Shown here one piece after another: positions 57,240-64,000 of a stretch of 64,000 nt of DNA. Every line of letters starts with the position of its first letter. The first letter of the stretch is position 1. The position numbers and the translations under genes are program-made. This DNA comes from Hyperoodon ampullatus (Eukaryota > Chordata > Mammalia > Artiodactyla > Ziphiidae), in contig OX457057.1 in NCBI GenBank assembly GCA_949752795.1, forward strand, positions 6,004,632 to 6,068,631, read 5' to 3'. Under the pieces are notes generated by a model. That model had not been told where the DNA came from. It saw only the letters and a program-made list of their open reading frames with translations, and did no database searches.

Positions 57240-57790
57240 AAAAGGGCATGAGGAAACTTTTGGAGAGTAATGGCACTGTTCGCTGTCTTGATTAGGATGA
57301 TGGTTTCATGGGTGTATGCATATGTCAAAGCTTATCTAATTGTACACTTTTTAACATACAGTTTATGTCTTTTATTTTATGTCCTTTTTTAAAATAAATT
57401 TATTTATTTATTTACTTATTTTTGGCTGTGTTGGGTCTTCGTTGCTGTGCGCGGGCTTTCTTTAGTTGCAGCGAGCAGGGGCTACTCTTTGTTGCGGTGC
57501 GCTTTGTTGAAGTGCGCAGGCTTCTCATTGTGGTGGCTTCTCTTGTTGCGGAGCTCGGGCTCTAGGCACATGGGCTTCAGTAGTTGTGGCACGAGGGCTC
57601 AGTTGTTGTGGCTCATGGGCTCTAGAGCACAGGCTCAGTAATTGTGGCACACAGGCTTTATTGCTCCGTGGCATGTGGCATCTTCCTGGACCAGGGCTCA
57701 AACCCGTGTCCCCTGCATTAGCAGGCTGATTCTCAACCACTGTGCCACCAGGGAAGTCCCTATTTTATGTCTTAATAAAGCTCTTTTTAA
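57240..57790 (+). repeat. Old L1 3' end, sense, split by a SINE
   Basis: GATTAGGATGATGGTTTCAT, AAAGCTTATCTAATTGTACA before the SINE and TTATGTCTTAATAAAGCTC after it follow the old L1 3' UTR, as also seen near 38.05-38.5 kb. Confidence 0.7.
57384..57760 (-). mobile_element. CHR SINE, long form with a 15-bp tandem duplication
   Basis: Duplication TATTTTATGTC (57373-57383 and 57761-57771). TTTGTTGCGGTGCGC (57488-57502) is followed directly by TTTGTTGAAGTGCGC (57503-57517), absent from the other copies. Confidence 0.96.
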
Positions 57791-58049
57791 AAAAATATGT
57801 GGTACACAATAATGGTAAAACCAGTACTACCATTACTGGCTGTGTCAAAATTTGAACAGGTCAACCTGATATTGGGCTTTCTGTTTGGACCTGGGAAGGG
57901 TCTGGGCCAGTAATTTATTTTAGAAATAAATTCTTTTGTCAGGTCACGGTGACCTCACGATCGTAACTACCTTCAATGAGTTGTTTTCATGGGGGCTGGT
58001 AATTAACCAGAGGGCTCCGTTTTGTGTTTTAATTGTAGTTAGTCCTTGC

Positions 58050-58640
58050 TTGCAGGTGTTGGGGGAAGAAAACTGTTTCCTCCACCCTCTTGGGTTCTGC
58101 CCAGAGGGCCTTCAAATTAAACGAAAAAAGACAGTTTAAGAGGAGAAAAATACGCAATTTTTAAAAACATTTACGTACATGAGAGTTCACAGGGAAAAAG
58201 TGGAACTCAAAGAAGCAGTAGATTTGGGGGCTTAGATATCATTTTAACAAAGGAAAGGGGGTTTGGGCTTCAAGAGGTGATAAATCATGGGGACATAACT
58301 AGAAAATACATGGGGGAAGTAATGGAAGATAAGGGTTCGTACAGTCAGGTCTGTTGATGCAAACTTGTCTTGGCGTCATTGTTCGCCTCGGTCACAGTTC
58401 TCTCCTCTTCCGGTACAGGTTGGGGTGGGAGGGTGGGACCTGAGGAGTGGGGGTGGGGACAAAGCACCCCTTCACAGCTGGAAATTTGTGCCCTGCTCTT
58501 AGGCAGTTACGGGCAGGGCAGAGAGCTATTCCTGCATTTGCTGGTTCTCAATTGCTTTCAACTCAAAAAAATCCTTACGCCAAAGAGGCATATTCTGGCG
58601 AGGTGAATTCTGATCCGCTTCCCAGGGAAAACCACCAGGA
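58050..58640 (-). repeat. Putative ERV LTR, antisense
   Basis: On the + strand: CTTCAAATTAAACG, AAGACAGTTTAAGAGGAGAA, GGTGATAAATCATGGGGACA, ACAGCTGGAAATTTGTGCCC and CAAAGAGGCATATTCTGGCG. The overall pattern recalls an antisense mammalian LTR I have seen before. No duplication was found and no viral gene is present. Confidence 0.4.
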
Positions 58641-59835
58641 ACCGAACCTTTTCGAAGACTTGGTGGCTTCGTCCTCAACCACTTTATTGTCACTTGATCG
58701 TGGGACAAGGAGGTACAGGAGCCTCATGCCAGTCTCAAGGACTGAGCGGACGCCTCCTCTGGGGTTGACATTTTGCATCTTGAATATCTCCCTGTCTCTG
58801 TCTCTGAGTCCGCATCTGCTCCCTCCCCCTTGCCTTGGGCACCCCCTCCTGTCTAACCTTCCCCCTTCCTCCCTCTCCGCTCTTGCATCCTGAGCTGAGG
58901 CACAGGAATGGCTTTTATCGCTTTAAAAACATCGTGCAGTGTTTTTCCTCCTGACTTTGTTTCTATCAGATTCATGTTGTGTCTGAATTCACTGATTTTA
59001 CACACTCTATGAACACTGCTCGTTTATTTTTCCAAGACAAAATCTTTTCTTCTGTTTAATATTGTTCGTATAGCGTCCTCTTAAATAATACCCACCCCCC
59101 CCGTTTTGTTTTTTTTTTAAAGAAGGGGCTTGGCTCAAAAACCTCAAAAGCTGTGGCCACCAGCTGAGAGCCTAAAATGACCCAGAAGTGGAGCTGGGTC
59201 GGAGTGAAACAAAATAAACCCCTTTCCAAGAAGTTTAGCCTTGGAAAAGAACTTTTGTGAACAAAACCCACAGGCCCCTTGCCATCCTCCGCCCTTCTGT
59301 TTTGGTTGGCTCCAGTCCTGTGCTGTCATGTTCCCTCCTAACCAGAACAATTCCTGAGATAATGCAGATTTTTACATTTTTCCTAAAAAAAATTCTATGT
59401 CTCAAATATCTAAAAATTCAATTTAGAAGGTACCTTTTAAAAAGTACATACTTACATCTGAAACCCTGTCCTCCAAACATCATTTAAAAAAGATTCAACA
59501 GCTTACACACATCTCAGAATTCCAAGGTCACAGATCTCTTTAGCCTTGTTTGTAAGAACAGCAAGACCAGCTCGCACATGTTAAAATGTATTATGGTTGA
59601 AAGTAATAGTAAGACTTAATTGGTTTTCTTTCTTCTTCTTGGGCGTGAGTGTGTTCATCAGATTCCTGCCGCCCTCAGTGTTTTCCTCCTTTTTAATCCT
59701 CAAGAAGAATCAAAGAATTTGCCAGCTCTCCCCCGACCCTGCCCACCACCCCATCTTACACTTTGGTAATCTGAGGAGAGGATCTTCAGGGCGTCTTCAG
59801 GGTCTTTTCCATTTCCTTAACTAACCAAGCCCCCC
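58641..59835. other. Repeat-free stretch, no gene supported
   Basis: About 1.2 kb. A C9 run at about 59094-59102 and T-rich tracts. The 148-codon + frame that enters from 58447 (to 58893) lies partly in the putative LTR and ends in low-complexity CTC/CCT text, so I do not call it a gene. Confidence 0.45.
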
Positions 59836-61035
59836 TGCTTTTTGTCATGAGGCTTTTCAAACATACAAGGTACACAGGGTGAATAGAGCAACGCTCACCA
59901 TCCAGCTTTAATAATCATCACCGTTTCTCAATGCTGTTTCATCATCTTCCAGACAAGACATAATTTTACCCATCAGTACTTCAGCATGTGCCTGGGACAG
60001 ATGAAACCTTTTTCTTTTTGCTAAGCTAAGTGCAACACCATTATCAACCTAACACAATTAACAAAACCCCTTAATAGTAACTGCTTGGGTCAAAGTGGAC
60101 CACAGCCAAGCATCTGGGGCTGGGCTCAGGGCCGTTGTTGGCTGGCTGAGTTGATGGTCGGGGAGAAGTGTTGGGTGGGGACAGAGGAGGAGGAGGACAA
60201 GCTGGAATCCACGGATCCCTGTGTGTCTGTCTGTCCTGCCTCATCAAAACCTTGGAGACTAACACCTGCTTCCTTCCACCTCCCAAGTCTCGTGAGAATT
60301 CCTCTCTTGGCCTCTTCTAACCCAGAACTACTTCGAGAAAAGGATTTGGGGTAATCTAGCTCCAGCTTAGCCAAGATGACACAGTACAAACCGCCACAAT
60401 CATCTGATATCCAGTCCACGTTCAAATTTCCCCCAGGGCCTCAATAACAGGATTTGACAGTTGATTTGTTCAAATTGGGGTCCAAACAAGATCCACACAT
60501 TGCATTTGGCTGTTAGGTGTCTTATGTCTCATTTAATCTGGAATAGTCCCCGCCTCCTTTTTTCTCCATGACATTTATTTGTTGGAGAACCTGGGTTGCA
60601 AGTCCTGTAGAAATTCCCCACATTTTGAATGTGACCAATTCTGTCCCCCTGGTGTAATGGTAGTGAGCTCTAGAAGCCTGTTAAGGTTCAGTCTTTTGTT
60701 GTTGTTCTGTTTGGGCAAGAATACCCAAGCTTCCTTAGGTTTTTGACTCCCTTTGGGATCCAGAGCTGTCCCACATCTCAGGCTGATATGGTTGGGAGAA
60801 GCCAGGAAGCAGTCTGTGGGCTACCGTGCCCTAGGTCCGCTTCCTTTGAGTCATCACTGAGCATGAATGGTCTCATTTAGGGAACTGGATAAATTCCACG
60901 GGTGTAAGTCCTTCAACCACCCCTGGCCTCACACCATGGGCTCGTCTGTCTTCATCTTGACAATAGTTAGTTCATTGTTTCTTCTTTCAACTTGCTGAAT
61001 ATTGTAAGCATCATGATGCCAATTTCATTTTTGAC
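59836..61035 (-). repeat. Old L1-type 3' region, third copy, partial
   Basis: TTTTCAAACATACAAGGTAC, CATCAGTACTTCAGCATGTG, AATTTCCCCCAGGGCCTCAA and TAGGTGTCTTATGTCTCATT resemble the copies at 19.7 and 53.0 kb. The centre (about 60.08-60.36 kb) does not fit and may be foreign or unique. Confidence 0.5.
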
Positions 61036-61744
61036 GGCAGCTGTTGTATGCCTGTTGGATTAACGTCTAGCGGGAAGAGCCCACACGTACCCCTTCACTA
61101 TAAGATTAGGTTAAAGTCCCAGTGTTTTGAACCAAGGCTACTGAAGCTTATAGGAAATAGGGTGCCCCCTCCTGCACCAGGGTGGAAGCAGATGTATTCT
61201 GAGATACATCTCAGAGTAGCTTTCCAGGGACCAAAGTGGACACTCCTATGGGTTCAAAAGGGCCCATCAATGCTGTCTGTGGTTTTTGCTGTGCCCTTGA
61301 ACTTTTATACTCTGGGCTTATTATCCTCATAATCATGCTTGTGTTCAAGAGAGTGCTTATCAATACTGGACTCTCCTGTTTCTTGAACCAAACTCAGTTT
61401 CAGGTCACTTCCTTTCTGAGGAAGAGAAGTTGGAATTGGTGCCTGGGTTTCCCTGAACTCCAGCTCTGCTTCCAGATTCCTGACATTCTGGAAAGTTTGT
61501 TTCCCAGCAGTTGTTGACCTTAGGACTCTGGATTAATTAATGCTCCTTAAGATGAATGTTTGATACAGAGTTTGGTGTGAGGCCCATAATCCCACAGTAA
61601 GAAGATTGTATTAATCCTTTGAAGATTTTTCACAGAAAAGAAAACAATTAAAATACTTTGGTAAAGAACTGTGACTCAGTCAGGATGCATCTCTGAGCCA
61701 GAGTTCCAGGAAGTTTGAGAAAGTCTCATCAACACCTAATAGGT
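61036..61744. other. No gene or repeat recognised
   Basis: Overlapping + frames of 94 and 93 codons (61048-61517) have no domain. A 7-bp perfect inverted repeat with a 4-nt loop (TCTGAGA / TCTCAGA) lies at 61198-61215. Confidence 0.4.
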
Positions 61745-61758
61745 CCACATGTGTTTTT

Positions 61759-62098
61759 TTGTTTGTTTGTTTTAAATAATTAATTTATTTATTTTGTCTG
61801 TGTTGGCTCTTCGTTTCTGTGCAAGGGCTTTCTCTAGTTGTGGCAAGCGGGGGCCACTCTTCATCGCGGTGCGCGGGCCTCTCACTATCGCGGCCTCTCT
61901 TGTTGTGGAGCACAGGCTCCAGATGCGCAGGCTCAGTAGTTGTGGCTCAGGGGCCTAGTTGCTCCGCGGCATGTGGGATCCTCCCAGACCAGGGCTCAAA
62001 CCCGTGTCCCCTGCATTAGCAGGCAGATTCTCAACCACTGCACCACCAGGGAAGCCCGGCAGGAGGATTCTTAACCACTGTACCACCAGGGAAGTCCC
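61759..62098 (-). mobile_element. CHR SINE, intermediate form with a duplicated head
   Basis: A full intermediate-form SINE ends at GGGAAGCCC (62057). It is followed by a second head complement of about 42 bp, GGATTCTTAACCACTGTACC ... GGGAAGTCCC, ending at 62098. One perfect duplication, CCACATGTGTTTTT (61745-61758 and 62099-62112), encloses both. Confidence 0.93.
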
Positions 62099-62112
62099 CA
62101 CATGTGTTTTTG

Positions 62113-63218
62113 AAAGAAGAATATATATTTGAGCTAAAACTAAGTTCTGCCCAGGGAGCTGATCGGAGCGGATATGGATGGGCTCCTGTGGTTCACACTG
62201 GGATCACCGGTTATCTAGTTTAAGCAAAAGGGAATGAATCAGAAGGGCCCCACGGACTCTTAGAAGGGATGTGCGGTTGAGGCTCTGGGTTGGGAAATGG
62301 AAATGATGCGGTTCCGTTTCCGGTTCTGGAGAGCTGGAAACACGTCCCTTCCACATCCTCAGGGGGATGCACATGCTGGGGTTTCCAGTCCCATCAGATT
62401 GCCCTAAAGGGGAAGAGGCAATTCTGTAAAAGGAAATTCAGGTGCCATTAGGATGGGAGGATGGTTACAGGGCACTGAAACCCAGAACAGTTCCCTTTCC
62501 CTTCCCGTAAGGCAAGAGGACCACAACCAGCTTCCTATTATGAAAAAATTTAGTTTCTGGGCTTAAGAAAAAAAGGAAAAAGGCCTAAAACCTCGAACCT
62601 AAAGGAATACATTTTCTAAAATCTAGCTCCATAAACAATACCATGAAAGGCCAGAAGGAAGACTATCAGATTAGGGTATTTGTGTTGAATTTCTCAATTT
62701 ACCGCATTCCAAGAGCAGGATTTATAATCATTGGTGGGGAATGTTTCCAAGGACACCCGGGGTCAGGGAAATGTGGTCATTTGCATTTTGAAACACAGAA
62801 CTGTATGTTTCTACAGCTGCTGTCTTACCAGCTCTCTGGGGACAGCAGGCTTAGTTCATCTTGGCCGAGGGACAGCATGGCTGGATGGTTCTCTCTGGTC
62901 ACAGAAATTACAGGACATCTGACCAGAATTAGACGAAGGAACAATCAGTCGGCTGAAAAGATGGTCCCTCAGCTTGGGGATCTGAGATGTTAGTAAGAAA
63001 TTTGGGAGGAAATGAAGCTTGTCATGGTGGACCCAAAGGTTTATATCCTTAAAGACAGAAAAGTGTATACTTCCATTTCTATTTTTTAAAAGTAAAACAA
63101 TGACTAAACTTCTTTTAACCTTCAAAGTGGGATGGTTGGTTTTGTCTGAGCCGTTAGTGGTATCAACACCCCAGGCCCTCAGTCTGGATCTTTAGCTGAT
63201 ACACACTGAAATCATTTT
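62113..63218. other. Repeat-free stretch, no gene supported
   Basis: About 1.1 kb. A 116-codon + frame (62643-62993) overlaps other frames on both strands and shows no known domain. Confidence 0.45.
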
Positions 63219-63230
63219 CATTTTAAATTT

Positions 63231-63373
63231 TTTTTAAAGATTTTATTTCCCTTTTTTTTTTTTTGACTGTGCCACATGGCATGCGGAATCTTAGTTCCCC
63301 GACCAGGGATCGAAACTGTGCCCCCTGCAGTGGAATCGCAGTGTCCTAAACGCTGGACTTCCAGGGAAGTCCC
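63231..63373 (-). mobile_element. CHR SINE, old short form
   Basis: T12 tail, TTGACTGTGCCACATGGCAT, B-box complement GGATCGAAACTG and head complement CTGGACTTCCAGGGAAGTCC. CATTTTAAATTT and CATTTTTAAATTT flank it. Confidence 0.92.
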
Positions 63374-63386
63374 CATTTTTAAATTT

Positions 63387-64000
63387 CTACACATAACACA
63401 TCTCAGATTAAAGAAAGCTTAAGGAGCACTAATGGTGAAAATAAAGGCTAAAACAGAATAAAATTTCCACAAATTGGCAATAATAATAATACGGTTTCCC
63501 GGATTTCTTAGTTGTTTTCATCAGATCCAAATTAAAATTTTCCAAAATTAAAAGCTAAAAATATAAGGACGATGACATCCAATCTTGCTTGTCATTTGCT
63601 AGGAATAAAGATTACCTACACCCACGTTGTGATTTTGCTGAGGGATGCTTACAACTGGCAGTCTGGAACCTTCTATATCTGTCATTTAGAAGCAAAATAG
63701 TGAGATTTATCTATAAAAACCTCAGTCATTAAAACTCAGTATAAAAAATGCAAACATTTCCAAACAATTCATAGAACCAGTTTTTATCTTTTTTTGATGC
63801 CCTAATACATACTTAACTTTGAATCTATATTTGAGTCTACATTTGTCATAAAATATATTACTTCAAAATTTGTTGATAAATCATACTTTTCCCCATGTAA
63901 TTCATTTATAGTAAATTAAAGAGTATATGTCTTTCCTTAAAAGTGATAAAGTTGAAATAAATATGTTTATATAAGTTGGGATTTGGGGGTTGCAGTAGAA
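63387..64000. other. AT-rich end of window, nothing recognised
   Basis: Very A/T-rich sequence with no repeat family or open frame of note. Confidence 0.45.

Noticed and set aside
58447..58893. 148-codon plus-strand frame
   Set aside because: It begins in a putative LTR, ends in low-complexity Leu/Ser/Pro text from CTC/CCT runs, and overlaps minus-strand frames.
62643..62993. 116-codon plus-strand frame in repeat-free DNA
   Set aside because: Two other frames on the same DNA are also open, there is no domain and no splice context. Chance is sufficient.

Overview
The window is nuclear DNA from a mammal, almost certainly a cetacean and most likely a toothed whale. The evidence is the repeat content. 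By my count it holds 38 copies of a tRNA-Glu-derived SINE of the CHR type (CHR-1/CHR-2, known from whales, hippos and ruminants). Many are in the short form described as a cetacean deletion subfamily. The LINE-1 tails are of the artiodactyl/cetacean type, ending in a run like CTGAAACTAACACAAT and then GTAAATCAACTATA. Ancient mammalian repeats (MIR, L2, old L1, ERVL-type LTRs) lie beneath.

I recognise no protein-coding gene, no functional RNA gene, no CRISPR array and no operon-like arrangement. Most open frames are translated SINEs and L1 fragments, and the few in repeat-free sequence look like chance frames. The window is intergenic or lies inside a large intron; the sequence alone cannot say which.

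Layout. 1-8.8 kb: L2, MIR and old L1 relics cut by SINEs. 8.8-10.7 kb: an unnamed old repeat split by an L1, itself split by a SINE. 10.7-19.7 kb: SINEs in largely repeat-free DNA. 19.7-22.9 kb: an old antisense L1 carrying three SINEs. 23-33 kb: L1 fragments of unusual structure, further copies of the unnamed repeat, SINEs and repeat-free stretches. 33.6-38.5 kb: a long decayed sense L1 (ORF2 to 3' end) interrupted by four SINEs and an LTR-like block. 38.7-40.6 kb: no repeat seen. 40.6-44.3 kb: more old L1 and SINEs. 44.4-46.4 kb: three LTR-type pieces, one inserted in another. 46.4-51.2 kb: the most repeat-poor part, broken by a twin-primed L1 and an MIR. 51.2-64 kb: SINEs, an opposite-strand copy of the 45-46 kb LTR, two further copies of the 20-kb old L1 segment, a putative LTR and repeat-free stretches.

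Nothing here forms a new biological system. What is worth a second look is how the insertions happened: a twin-primed L1, an L1 piece that ends at an internal A-rich site, a SINE with neither tail nor 3' half, a SINE with a duplicated head, a perfect hairpin at a SINE end, and a clear order of nested insertions. Two weak exon-like signals (near 51.1 and 56.6 kb) and a repeat-free, possibly conserved block (47.3-47.7 kb) are also recorded with low confidence. Repeat families were recognised by eye from memory, so subfamily names are tentative and ends without a target-site duplication (TSD) are approximate.
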